Shown: piece by piece, positions 49,109-58,766 of the stretch
Layout: the number at the start of each line of letters is the position of its first letter
How positions within the stretch are numbered: the stretch's first letter is position 1
Assembly: GCF_034387475.1 (NCBI RefSeq)
Contig: NZ_JAXCIL010000001.1
Coordinates: 3,410,001-3,474,000 of the forward strand
DNA length: 64,000 bases
Origin: Pseudomonas sp. Teo4
Lineage (GTDB): Bacteria; Pseudomonadota; Gammaproteobacteria; Pseudomonadales; Pseudomonadaceae
Direction of reading: 5' to 3'
Translations under genes and position numbers: made by a program
The notes under the pieces: generated by a model
What the model saw: only the letters and a program-made list of their open reading frames with translations
The model's database searches: none
What the model was told of the DNA's origin: nothing

Positions 49109-50436
49109 TCAGCCCAGCGACGCGGCCTGCTGCAGGTTCAGCGAGCGGGTTTCCGGCGCCAGCGCGAGGGAGAACGCCAGGCCGACGAAGGTCACCGCCG
49201 CGGCGGCGTACATGGTGAAAGCGATGCCGTAGCTATCGAGGGCCATGGGCACCAGCCAGGTGCCGATGGCCGCGCCGACGCGCGACAGCGAAGTGCCGAC
49301 GCCCACGGCGCCTGCGCGAATTTCAGTGGGGAACAGCTCGTTCGGGTAAACCAGTTGCAGTACCTGGGCGCCGCCGATAAACAAAGCATAGGCGCCGAAC
49401 AGAACCAGAATCAGCACCTCGGCGCCGTCGTGGAAGGTGGCCAGGGCCAACAGGGCCAGGCCCGACCAGAAGAAGCTGTGCAGCAGCATGCTGCGCCGGC
49501 CCATGCTGTTGATCAGGCGGGTGGCGATGATGCAGCCGACCACGAACAGGAAGGTGATCGCCACCGAGCCGAACGACGCCCAGTCGCCCTTGAGGTTGAG
49601 CGCGCCCAGCACCTTCGGGGCAAAGGCATACACCGCGAACACCGGAATCACCGAGCACGACCAGAACATGGCGACGAACAGCATGCGTTTGCCATAGCCC
49701 GAGTGCAGAAGGCTCAGGAACGAGAGTTTCTTCTGCTTGGGTTCCTCAGGCAGGTTGCGCAGCGAGAAGCCGTTGCCGTACACCTGCTTGATGACCGCCT
49801 CGGCTTCGCTTGCCCGGCCTTTGCTAAGCAACCAACGAGGCGACTCGGGGTGCCGACACGCAGCAGGAACAACACCAGGCCGATGATTGCCGGGCTGGCC
49901 AGCACCAGGCGCCAGGACTCGTCGCCACCATGGCGCAGGATCAGATCACCGATCACATAAGCGAACGCAGCCCCTGCAAACCACAGGATGGTCAGGGTCG
50001 CCAGGCGCGGGCCACGGTTCTTCTTCGGCAAGAACTCGACCAGCAGCGAAGTGGCCACCGGGTACTCGATGCCCACGGCAATACCAATGATGAAGCGCAG
50101 CACGAACAGCATGAGCGCCGATTCCACCCAGAACTGGCTGATCGAGGCCAGCATGAACAGTACGGGGCCGACGAAGAACACCCGCTTGCGGCCGAAGCGG
50201 TCGGTCAACCAACCACCGAGGAAGCCACCGAAGAAGATACCGATCAACGCCGAGGCGGCGATCATGCCCTGCCAGAAACTGCTCAGACTCAGGCCGGCGG
50301 CCATCTGCACCAGGGCCACGCCGATGATGCTAAGCACATAGCCATCGACGAACGAACCACCGCCAGAGCGGATGGTCAGCAACTGGTGAAAGCGATTGAG
50401 CGGTACATCTTCAATTGAAATATTCGGAGTTGTCAT
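49109..50436 (-). CDS. MFS transporter, sugar/aromatic-acid type (frame interrupted)
   Basis: Twelve-helix major facilitator, about 442 residues. Features: GGSFVDGYVLSIIGVALVQM (helix 1), GGWLTDRFGRKRVFF (loop 2-3 motif), AVGIEYPVATSLLVEFLPKK (helix 5), and the C-terminal PNELFPTEIRAGAVGVGTSL. A G is missing at 49847-49850 so PESPRW is lost in the written frame. As part of the block it probably brings in the amine or sugar-acid substrate. The frame starts MTTPNISIEDVPLNRFHQLL. Confidence 0.87.
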
Positions 50437-50603
50437 TATTGTTCCTGCTACTTCTGTTCATGCACGTGTTCAAGGCGAGCGCATCCGCGAAACTGAAAAC
50501 CGCATTCAGCTCCGTTTGATCGGACTACCCATCTCGATCATGGATTTTGGGCAAAGCGAGCCCGTGCCGGATAACCAGGACCCGGCCGTTAAAGGGGTAA
50601 TAC

Positions 50604-51938
50604 CTAACTCATTGAACGATCAGCTTTCTTTTCCGGCGCGGTATTGCCCCACATCAGATTCAGGTTCAAGCCCAGTGAAACCAGGGGCTGCGGCGGGTTG
50701 GCGCAAGGCCCCGGCGCATTGAGCAGGAAGTCGATCAACTCGTTCTTCTCGCCGGCCAGCCAGTCGGCCAGCAACTTGCCGGTTACCGTACCGCGGGTGA
50801 CACCAAGACCGTTGCAGCACAGTGCACCAAATACATTCGGCGCCAACTTGCCAAAGAAGCCCATGTGGTTGCGCGACAATGCCAGCGCGCCACCCCAGGT
50901 ATATTCGAAGTTCACATCCGGCAACATCGGGAAGCGTCGGGCGAACGAATCGCGATGGCGTTCGACGAAACGTTCCAGGTATTTACGATTGCTTCGCCCG
51001 TCCGGGTTGTAACTGAAACTGTTGCGCACCAGCAGACGGTTATCCACGGTGCGGCGCAGCGTGGTGCCGAACGGGTCGGCCGGGATCACGCCCCAGTAGG
51101 GCTTGCCGCCCAGACGCGCCTGCTCTTCCTCGGTCAGCGGCCGGGTGATGCTGCCGTAGGTGAACACTGGCAACATGCGGCCCTTGAGGAAGCCGAAGCT
51201 CATGCCGAAGGCGTTGGTGGTGAGAATGAGCTTGTCCGCGGTAATCGAGCCATTGGCGTGGCGCAGTACCACCTTGTCGCCGTATTCGACGTCAGTGATC
51301 GGGGTGTTTTCGTACAGCGATACGTTGCTCGGCAGGCTGTCGGCCAGGCCCTTGACCAGCGCCGAGGGTTGCAGCAGCGCGGTGCCGGGGGTGAACAGGC
51401 CCTTACGGTAGAAGTGCGTGCCGATATGCTCGGGCAGGTCGCGCCCCTCGATGACTTCATAGGGTTGGCCAAGCTTGTCCAGGCCACGGCGGTAGGCGTC
51501 CAGCACGGCGATACCACGGTCCTCGACGGCGGCCTGGTACTTGCCGCAGTGGCGGAACTGGCATTCGATGCCGTGGCGGTCGATCAGCTCCTTGAGGAAC
51601 GACTGGCCACCGAGGTTGAGCTTGAGCACGGTCTTGGCGATGTCGATATCGCCAATGTAGTCCTCGGCCCCGATGTCATGGGGCAGGTCGATGGCAAAGC
51701 CTGCGTTGCGCCCTGAGGTGCCGAAACCGACCTCCTGGGCTTCGATCAGCACGATCTCGTCGTCAGGGAAGTTCGTTGCCAGCTGACGCGCGGCAGCCAA
51801 CCCGGTGAAACCGGCACCCACCACCACCCAGCGAGCCTTGCTGTTGCCACTGTGGGCCGGTCGTGGCGTACGACCCTTGCTCAGGTGGTACCAACCACAG
51901 GTGGCGTCATCGGCAGGTAACGAACTAATTCTTGTCAT
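50604..51938 (-). CDS. FAD-dependent oxidoreductase, PuuB/DadA type
   Basis: Flavin amine or amino-acid oxidase/dehydrogenase of the DAO family, 444 residues, intact. The Rossmann motif VVGAGFTGLAAARQLA sits at about 33-48; GFGTSGRNAGFAIDLP is the FAD-linked loop, and the C-terminal part (WGGALALSRNHMGFFGKLAP, CCNGLGVTRGTVTGKLLADW) matches gamma-glutamylputrescine oxidase-like proteins. ATG 51938 (MTRISSLPADD) is preferred; the frame stays open to 52019 inside the regulator gene. It would turn an amine into an aldehyde for the dehydrogenase at 46640. Confidence 0.85.
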   Translation of the reverse strand: MTRISSLPADDATCGWYHLSKGRTPRPAHSGNSKARWVVVGAGFTGLAAARQLATNFPDDEIVLIEAQEVGFGTSGRNAGFAIDLPHDIGAEDYIGDIDIAKTVLKLNLGGQSFLKELIDRHGIECQFRHCGKYQAAVEDRGIAVLDAYRRGLDKLGQPYEVIEGRDLPEHIGTHFYRKGLFTPGTALLQPSALVKGLADSLPSNVSLYENTPITDVEYGDKVVLRHANGSITADKLILTTNAFGMSFGFLKGRMLPVFTYGSITRPLTEEEQARLGGKPYWGVIPADPFGTTLRRTVDNRLLVRNSFSYNPDGRSNRKYLERFVERHRDSFARRFPMLPDVNFEYTWGGALALSRNHMGFFGKLAPNVFGALCCNGLGVTRGTVTGKLLADWLAGEKNELIDFLLNAPGPCANPPQPLVSLGLNLNLMWGNTAPEKKADRSMS

Positions 51939-51999
51939 CTCACTAACCTGGATCTTGTTGTTGACGAGCGTTCGACGCCAGTGGCGACGACCTGGAACT

Positions 52000-52738
52000 T
52001 CATATTTCGATAGGTACATCCAGCCCCTTGCGGGGCGGCATATTCGGCCATGCGACGGCGGGACAGCTCGAAGTGCTCGCGCACCAGTTGCCCGGCGGCC
52101 TGCGCATCGCGCCGCTCGATAGCCTGAATCATCTGGTCGTGCTGCTCGCAGGCGACTTCGAGGTCGCGCTGCATGTCATCGGTGGTCGGATGACGGTAGA
52201 AAATCTTGCCCAGGCGGGTGTGGTCGATCAGCAGGCGACGCAGGCTGGGCAACAGGTAGTCGTTGTGCGCCATCTTGCCGATTTCCAGATGGAAGGCATC
52301 GTTGTGAAGCACACGGTTTTCCACGTCACGCTCTTCGATGGCGCGGCGGAACAGCGCCTGGATGCCCTTGAGCGCCTCGATTTCGGCTTCGCTGGCATTG
52401 AGCGCCGCCAGCTGCGTGGTGGCGACATAGACCAGTGGCGCGGCCACGAAGAAGCTGTGCAGCGACTCATGGTTCATCGCCGCCACCCGTGGTGCGCGGT
52501 TGGCTTCCAGCTCGATGTAGCCTTCGGCGGCAATCTGGCGCAGCAGCTCACGTACCGGCGGGCGCGACAGGCCGAACTCGTCGCTCAGGGCCAGTTCGTC
52601 GACCACCGCGCCCGGCGCCAGCTCCATGCTGAGGATCCGGCGGCGCAGCGCGTCGGCCAGCACCGCCTTGCGGTCTTGGGGCACTTCGGCGCTGATCGGT
52701 TGGACGGTGGCTTTCATGGCGGCCTTCTTGGTTGTCAT
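52000..52738 (-). CDS. GntR-family regulator, FCD domain
   Basis: FadR-type GntR regulator of about 245 residues: winged helix at 20-85 (LADALRRRILSMELAPGAVV, EFGLSRPPVRELLRQIAAEG) and an all-helical FCD effector domain (about 100-230; HNDAFHLEIGKMAHNDYLLP, REHFELSRRRMAEYAA). As written it runs on to 51935, but one extra C at 52024-52027 is likely; without it the protein ends QGLDVPIEI at 52000, leaving 61 bp before the oxidase gene. ATG 52738 is used. It probably represses the block behind it. Confidence 0.85.
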
Positions 52739-52943
52739 AGCGCTGTGTCTACTATTTGTATAACGACTATAGGGCACTGTTAGATAATATGTCTACAGCA
52801 ATTCAGATAAACGGCTGAATCTCTACAGCCCTTGATTTACGGGGCTTTCAGAACGTTCACGGGAGAGATTAAACACGCTGCAGGCTGCATTGCCAAACCG
52901 GACAGGAAATTCGCCAGACAAGACACAACCGCTGAAAACACGA

Positions 52944-53063
52944 TTGGGGCCGCTGCGCGGCCCATCGCAGGCTTCGCCAGCTCCCACGGAGAGGGTGCAT
53001 ATCTGAAGGTGTGCACTTCTCGTGGGAGCTGGCGGAGCCTGCGATGGCTGCGCAGCGGCCCCA
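52944..53063. repeat. 120-bp inverted repeat, GGGGCCGCTGCGCGGCC family
   Basis: TTGGGGCCGCTGCGCGGCCC...CGCCAGCTCCCAC pairs with GTGGGAGCTGGCGGAGCCTG...GCGCAGCGGCCCCAA over about 45 bp with few mismatches and a 30-bp loop. It is a different repeat family from the common REP units. It lies between the GntR and permease genes; 52739-52943 looks like AT-rich promoter DNA (TATTTGTATAAC, TTAGATAATATG) without clear features. Confidence 0.85.
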
Positions 53064-53128
53064 AATGTCTTAACTGACTGACATCCACCCGCAGGTGGCC
53101 TTCATTCGTTCACCCAACAACCCTCAAA

Positions 53129-54518
53129 TCAAGCAGCCGCCAACGCCTCCCGACGCTCATGCCGCCTGCTGCTCATCACACCCAACACCAAAATCCCCCG
53201 GCCAACGCCAAAGTCAGCGACACCTCCATCCGGTGCTGCGGCATCACGAACATCGTTCCCAGGGCAAACACGATGAAGCCGATCACCGCCCAGGTCAGCC
53301 ACGGGTACAGCCACATCCGGAAGGCAATCTCGACATTCTGCCGCTGCAGCAGGGCACGCATGCGCAGTTGCGAGATGGCGATTGCCAGGTACACCAGCAG
53401 GGCGATGGATCCGGAGCTGGCGAGCAGGAAGGCGAACACTTCGGCCGGTGCAAAATAGTTGACGACGGTCGCCAGCATGCCGATCAGCGTGCTGCCGATC
53501 ACCGCGGCGCGTGGCACGCCAACCTTGGATGTACGCTGGATGAAGCCTGGGGCATCGCCGCGTTTGCTCAGCGAGTAGAGCATCCGCGAAGAAATGTAGA
53601 TCGACGAGTTCAGGCAGCTGGCCACCGCCACCAGCACCACCATGTCCACCAGCAACTTGGCGTAGGGAATGTGCATGATCTCCAGCGCACGCTGGTAGGA
53701 ACCTTGCACCGGCAGCAGTGGGTCGTTCCACGGCACCACCGAGATGATCACGAAGATCGACAGCAGGTAGAACACGCTGATGCGCCAGATCACCGAGCGG
53801 GTGGCCTTGGCGATGTTGCGGGCCGGGTCCTTCGACTCCGAGGCCGCGATGGTCACCGCCTCCGTGCCCAGGTAGCTGAACATGGTGGTGAGCAATGCGC
53901 CGATGATGGCGGTCCAGCCGTTTGGCATGAAACCGCCCTGCTCCGCCAGCAGACGCTGCAGGCCACTGACCTCACGCCCCGGCAAGCCCCCGCCAGGGCA
54001 AAGGCGCCCAGTGCGATGAAGGCCACGATGGCGATGACCTTGAGCATGGCGAACCAGAACTCGAACTCGCCGTACTTGGCCACGCTGAACAGGTTGGTGG
54101 CGGTCAGCAGCACGGTCATGCTCAGGGCGAACAGCCAGGCATCGACCTGCGGGAACCAGTTGTTGAGCACCACGCCCGCGGCAATGGCTTCGATGGGAAT
54201 CACCAGCACCCAGAACCACCAGTACAGCCAGCCGATGGTGAACCCGGCCCAGCGCCCGATGGCGCGGTCGGCATAGGTGGAGAACGAGCCGGTATCGGGG
54301 CTGGCCACCGCCATTTCCCCAAGCATGCGCATCACCAGCACCACCAGGGCGCCCGCCAGGGCATAGGCGACGATGGCGGCAGGGCCGGCGGCGGCGATTG
54401 CGTGGCCGGAGCCGACGAACAGCCCGGCACCGATCACACCAGCGATAGAGAGCATGGTCACGTGGCGTTGCTTGAAGCCTTGCGCCAGCTGATTGCTGGC
54501 GCCACTCGCGCTTGTCAT
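53129..54518 (-). CDS. amino-acid permease, APC family (frame interrupted)
   Basis: Twelve-helix amino acid-polyamine-organocation permease, about 463 residues, near the GABA/proline (GabP/ProY) group. The substrate-binding signature is SIAGVIGAGLFVGSGHAIAA near 22-41; later YGEFEFWFAMLKVIAIVAFI, TTMFSYLGTEAVTIAASESK and ISSRMLYSLSKRGDAPGF. Missing bases at 53987-53991 and 53195-53199 break the frame; restored it ends SSRRHERREALAAA at 53129. ATG 54518 has AGGA five bases before it. It may serve the neighbouring catabolic block. Confidence 0.88.
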
Positions 54519-54771
54519 TGTCATCCTGATCCCTGCTTTTGTTTTCTTTGTGGGGACGTGAAGCTCCTGGGTCGAAACCCAGCGTGGATGAGCTTCGCGC
54601 CTGGCCAAGGTAATGCAGCAGGGGGCGGGTTAGTTGCCCCAACCCGCCACGCAGTTGACCAGACATGACATTGAAACAGCGCAGAAGCCGCATGCTAGAG
54701 AGACTGCAGAGGTTTCATCGCCTGCAAGTCGGCGTCTACAGGTACGACGGTGACCTCAAAGACAACACGGT

Positions 54772-54861
54772 CCATGTGGGAGCCGGCTTGCCGGCGATGC
54801 AGCCGACGCGGAGCATGGCACCGGCTTCGCCGGTGATCGCCGGCAAGCCGGCTCCCACAGG
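54772..54861. repeat. REP cluster (BIME) with inner palindrome
   Basis: Tail-to-tail units GTGGGAGCCGGCTTGCCGGC and GCCGGCAAGCCGGCTCCCAC around a third small palindrome, CACCGGCTTCGCCGGTG. It is opposite in orientation to most pairs in the window. The rest of 54519-54899 shows nothing that I can assign. Confidence 0.9.
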
Positions 54862-54899
54862 TTAACTGCGGGCTCAAAGAGCGGTGTGTTTATCCAGTG

Positions 54900-56117
54900 T
54901 CAGTGGCCCGAGGCCAGAACCTTGCTCTGCAACACTTCGGACCGACGCCCCAGCACGTTCTCGCTGATCTGCACGAATTCCTCGGTGCTGACGCTCGGCA
55001 AGCGCATCAACGCCCGGGCCACGTCATCGAGCGAGCGCTTGGCCTGGGTGTGCAGACGAACTTCCTTGTCCAGCGCCTGCAGCAACAACACGCCACGCGC
55101 CACCTGGGCCGGGCTTGCATGTTCACCGGCAAGGTGGGTGACCTTGGCGGCCTGCTTGTGCAAACGCGCCTGCCAGGCCTGGTAGCGGTCATCGCTCACA
55201 CCACCCGCCCGGCGCAGCAACTCGCTGGCGTAGTAGTCGGTGAGGCTTTCGCCGACCCAGTCACTGTCTTCATGGCCATGGATCTGGGCGAACAACTGCA
55301 CCAGTTCACGCAATAACGGGCTGCTGCCGTTCTCGCCAACCATCGGCCTGGCGCTATGCAGGTACAACGAACCATGGGCCGCCATGGCCCCGCGCCACAT
55401 GCCGTCACGGGCGCCTACCAGCAGCAGCTTGGGCGGATTACGCGGAAACACCGCCTGCAACTGCGGCCAGACGAATGTCAGCAGCGTCAGGTTATCCATA
55501 CGGCGCATGCCCTGCCCCACCGGAGCGGCGACGGTGACCTCGGTGTCGCCCAGGCGCGCACGACGGCTGCCCAGGTTGCCCGCCAGCATCCAGCCGGTGG
55601 GGCGGTCGAACAATCGCGACACGTTGTCGATACGGAACTTGTCCTTGCCGATGCGCGGCCATGCCGTTTCCACGCTTTTCCACCCGGCAGGCAGGTCGAA
55701 CGCCAGGCGCGCCACCAGTTCGGTGCCGTCCTGCTGGTCAAGGCGCGCTGGCGGCACCAGCTGGTCGCCCAGGAACAACGCCCAGTGCGGGGTCATGCGC
55801 GAGGAATGCACACCGCTGCGCAGTGTCTGGTCCAGTTGTACGCGGTAGCTGAGGCTGGTCTTGCCCGCCGCCGGGTGCCAGACACCCCGCTCGCCCTGCT
55901 GCTGCCACTGGCCATCGGCCTGAAAGCCGCTGTAGACGCCGGCCTTGCCCAGGTCGAAGTCCAGCGTGCGCACCGCAACGCCATCGCCCAGGGTCAGGCG
56001 CACTTCAGCCTGGCCCTGTTCGGGCAGCAGGCGCACCTGGTAATCCAGGTCAACCTTCTTGGCCCAGGCCGGGGCACAGGCTACCAAGCCCAGAAGCAAC
56101 AACAGCTGACAACGCAT
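54900..56117 (-). CDS. secreted M61-like protein lacking the zinc motif
   Basis: Exported protein of 405 residues, intact, with a signal peptide (MRCQLLLLLGLVACAPAWAK). A beta-rich first half (about 20-190) is followed by a helical domain laid out like a gluzincin peptidase of the M61/M1 kind: the Glu-containing helix reads WVGESLTDYYASELLRRAGG, but the place of HExxH upstream reads LLRELVQLFAQIHG, with no zinc-binding pair. The protein is thus probably a non-catalytic relative. Its partner is unknown. It heads toward a REP cluster and follows ycgN. Confidence 0.72.
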   Translation of the reverse strand: MRCQLLLLLGLVACAPAWAKKVDLDYQVRLLPEQGQAEVRLTLGDGVAVRTLDFDLGKAGVYSGFQADGQWQQQGERGVWHPAAGKTSLSYRVQLDQTLRSGVHSSRMTPHWALFLGDQLVPPARLDQQDGTELVARLAFDLPAGWKSVETAWPRIGKDKFRIDNVSRLFDRPTGWMLAGNLGSRRARLGDTEVTVAAPVGQGMRRMDNLTLLTFVWPQLQAVFPRNPPKLLLVGARDGMWRGAMAAHGSLYLHSARPMVGENGSSPLLRELVQLFAQIHGHEDSDWVGESLTDYYASELLRRAGGVSDDRYQAWQARLHKQAAKVTHLAGEHASPAQVARGVLLLQALDKEVRLHTQAKRSLDDVARALMRLPSVSTEEFVQISENVLGRRSEVLQSKVLASGH

Positions 56118-56157
56118 ACAGACACTCCTTGTTTCCCAGTGGCGACTGGGGCGCGGC

Positions 56158-56610
56158 TCAGCCGGCGCGGAAAATCAGGTGGTCTTCCCAGTCGTCTTCG
56201 TCCACATCATGCTCGCTGAGCATACGCCCGGACTGGGAAATGCGCTGTTCGTGAACTTGTTTGCGGTCACCGCACACCAGATGGTGCCAGGCGGGCAGGT
56301 CCTTGCCCTCGCTGACCAGGCGGTAGCCACAGGTGGTCGGCAGCCACTTGAACTGGTCCGCCTTGCCCGGGGTGAGCTGGATGCAGTCCGGCACATGGTC
56401 GAAGCGGTTGGGGTAGTCGCTGCACTGGCACGTGTCGAGGTCCAGCAACTTGCAGGCGATGCGGGTGTAGTAGACGCTGTTGTCGTCCTCGTCCTCGAGC
56501 TTTTGCAGGCAGCACAAGCCGCAGCCGTCGCAGAGCGATTCCCACTCCTGCGGGTCGAGTTGTTCGAGGGTCTTGCGCCGCCAGAACGGCGCGCTGTCAG
56601 CAATCATCAC
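56158..56610 (-). CDS. YcgN-family Cys-cluster protein
   Basis: Member of the YcgN (UPF0260, YkgJ-like) family, 150 residues, intact. Eight Cys in the zinc/iron-cluster pattern are seen: [34 protein letters not shown] and TTCGYRL, CGD. It probably binds a metal or iron-sulfur cluster; its role is unknown. In many gamma-proteobacteria ycgN, ycgL and rnd are neighbours, and they are within 3 kb of each other here. Confidence 0.93.
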   Translation of the reverse strand: MMIADSAPFWRRKTLEQLDPQEWESLCDGCGLCCLQKLEDEDDNSVYYTRIACKLLDLDTCQCSDYPNRFDHVPDCIQLTPGKADQFKWLPTTCGYRLVSEGKDLPAWHHLVCGDRKQVHEQRISQSGRMLSEHDVDEDDWEDHLIFRAG

Positions 56611-56753
56611 ACGGGTTTCCTGCAGTCATCTTGAGTCCGCGGCGCGCGGCGGCGCCAGTCTAGAGCCCTGGCCTTCGGCAAAGCCAGACCGCTTGTCAGT
56701 GGCGACGGGAGGCAGTAGCGTGCGGTTTTTCCCGTCCACTTGCAGGAGCAGCC

Positions 56754-57347
56754 ATGAGCGCCAACCCTCGCATCGCCGATTACGCCATCAACGAGCAGTT
56801 CATCAACCGCTGGTCGCCCCGTGCCTTCACCGCCGAGCCGATCAGCGAGGAAACCCTGCTGAGCTTCCTTGAGGCCGCACGCTGGGCGCCTTCGGCCTAC
56901 AACTCGCAGCCGTGGCGCTTCCTCTACGCGCGCCGCGACACGCCGAACTGGGAGCGCTACCTGAGCCTGCTGGTGCCCTTCAACCGCAGTTGGGCGCAAC
57001 AGGCCTCGGCGCTGGTGCTGGTCATCTCCAAGACCACCTTCACCGCCCCAGGCGCCAGCGAGGAAACCCCGGCGCTGTGGCACACCTTCGACACCGGCTC
57101 CGCTTGGGGTCACCTGGCCCTGCAGGCCAGCATCAGCGGCTGGCATACCCATGGCATGGCCGGGTTCGATCAGGAACTGGCGCGTCAGGAGCTGAAAATT
57201 CCTGATGGCTACGTGCTGCATGCCATGGTGGCCATCGGCAAACTGGGCGACAAGGCCAGCCTGGCTGAAGCCCTGCAGGCCCGCGAAGTGCCAAGCCCGC
57301 GCCGGCCGCTGAGCGAGTTGGCGGCTGAGGGGGATTTCAGCCTGTAA
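56754..57347 (+). CDS. nitroreductase-family protein
   Basis: FMN-dependent oxidoreductase of the nitroreductase family, 197 residues, intact. The FMN-binding start RWSPRAFTAEPISEETLLSF and AARWAPSAYNSQPWRFLYAR, and the later WGHLALQASISGWHTHGMAG, are typical. It transfers hydride from NAD(P)H to nitro, quinone or similar acceptors. It stands alone; GCAGGAGC precedes the ATG. Confidence 0.9.
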   Translation: MSANPRIADYAINEQFINRWSPRAFTAEPISEETLLSFLEAARWAPSAYNSQPWRFLYARRDTPNWERYLSLLVPFNRSWAQQASALVLVISKTTFTAPGASEETPALWHTFDTGSAWGHLALQASISGWHTHGMAGFDQELARQELKIPDGYVLHAMVAIGKLGDKASLAEALQAREVPSPRRPLSELAAEGDFSL

Positions 57348-57367
57348 GTAGTTTGGCTGGCTTTTCC

Positions 57368-57448
57368 GGCCCTATCGCCGGCAAGCCGGCTCCCACAGCA
57401 TTGCGGGAAACAAACCCTGTGGGAGCCGGCTTGCCGGCGATGAGGCCG
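57368..57448. repeat. REP pair (BIME)
   Basis: GGCCCTATCGCCGGCAAGCC and inverted GCCGGCTTGCCGGCGATGAGGCC with a 28-bp spacer, between the convergent nitroreductase and hydroxyacid dehydrogenase genes. Confidence 0.92.
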
Positions 57449-57464
57449 GTAGAGTCACAGAAAT

Positions 57465-58396
57465 TCAGTACCCTCGCGCAAAATCCACTTCGCCACGCAA
57501 CTCCTGCCCCGCCCCGTACCCCGCACATTCTCGACAAACAACCGCACCATCGCCGCCGGCGAAGTCGGTGCCGAACTGTGCCCGGTCAGCAGCAACCCCC
57601 AGGCCGTCCAGAACGGATGCCGCTGGGGCAACGGCTCCTGCCGGCATACATCGATCACTGCACCTGCCAAATGCCCCTGCTTCAGCGCCTCGACCAGGTC
57701 GGCATCGACCACCGCCGCGCCACGCCCGGCATTGATGAACAGCGCACTGGGCTTGAACTGCTGGAACAGCGCCGCATCGTAGATATCATGGGTAGCGGGA
57801 GTATCCGGCAGCAGGTTGAGCACGTAGTCGACCTGCCCGACCAGCCGCGACAGCTCCGCAAGGCCTGCTACCTCGACGAACGGTGCCTGCTCGCGGGCAC
57901 TGCTGGCAACGCCGTACAGCGTCACCCCGAACGGCTGGAGAAACTCCGCCACGCACTGGCCAATGTCGCCAGTACCGACAATCAGCACCTTGCGCCCTTC
58001 CAGGGAGCGCCCCGGACGGTCATCCCAACGCCGCTCGACCTGGCTGACCAGGCGCGACAGTACTTCACGCTCATGCACCAGCATGTACGTCAGCATGTAT
58101 TCGGCCATCACCTGACCAAAGATACCCACCGCCCGGGTCAAGCGGTAATCACGCGGCAACCCCTGGGCCAGCAACGGGGTGATTCCGGCCCAGGTCGACT
58201 GCATCCAGTCAGGCTTGTGGCCCTGGCGCAGCAGGCTGGCAAGCAAGTCGGGCTGTCCCAACCATACCGGGCACTCTGGTGCCTGGCGTGCCAGCTCGGC
58301 GGAATCGCCGCTGGTCAGGATTTCCAGGTCCGGGGCCAACTCACCCAGCAGGCGGGCGTAAGTGGCATGATCCTGTTCAGCGATCAGAACGCGCAT
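57465..58396 (-). CDS. D-2-hydroxyacid dehydrogenase (frame interrupted at end)
   Basis: NAD(P)-dependent dehydrogenase of the D-isomer 2-hydroxyacid family, about 310 residues, most like the glyoxylate/hydroxypyruvate reductase (GhrA) branch. Cofactor loop [17 protein letters not shown], catalytic Arg in [11 protein letters not shown], Glu in CRQEPLPQ and His in TGHSSAPT. One C is missing at 57519-57522; restored, the end reads [18 protein letters not shown], the family C-terminus, and the stop is at 57465. ATG 58396 ([10 protein letters not shown]) is the start. Confidence 0.9.
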
Positions 58397-58474
58397 CGAC
58401 GTGACAACCTTGGCAGATAACGACAGCGGCCCGACATGCGGGCCGCCTGGCAAAAGTGAGGGACCGCGCCTGGC

Positions 58475-58766
58475 TCAGGCGGGGTCGTTACGGCGCAGCA
58501 GTTCTTCTGGCAGGTGCTCGATGTAGTCGTCATCCGGCGGCGGCATCTGCAGGTGGTAACCCTGGTTATCGAGGTTTTCCAGCACCTTGGCGATGTCCTC
58601 GCGGGCCAGTTTGCGCTCGGGGTCAGCACCAGGTCGAACGCGTGCTTGGGGGTGCCGAAGAACGGCAGCAGGCCTTCGGGCACACGCTCCAGGCCGTCGG
58701 CCTTGAGCACATACAGGTACATTTCGTTCTTGCGGGGCTCTTGTAGATCGAGCAAATACGTTTCAT
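58475..58766 (-). CDS. YcgL-domain protein (frame interrupted)
   Basis: Small YcgL-family protein, 97 residues. Start [20 protein letters not shown] (restored), then [40 protein letters not shown] and [20 protein letters not shown]. Bases are missing in the runs at 58734-58737 and 58619-58622. Its start codon overlaps the rnd stop (58763-58766), and the two are probably co-translated. The biochemical function is unknown. Confidence 0.9.

Noticed and set aside
47870..49960. 696-codon plus-strand frame opposite the aldehyde dehydrogenase, DapA-like and MFS genes
   Set aside because: Shadow frame: the minus strand holds three recognised families over the same bases with proper starts and spacing.
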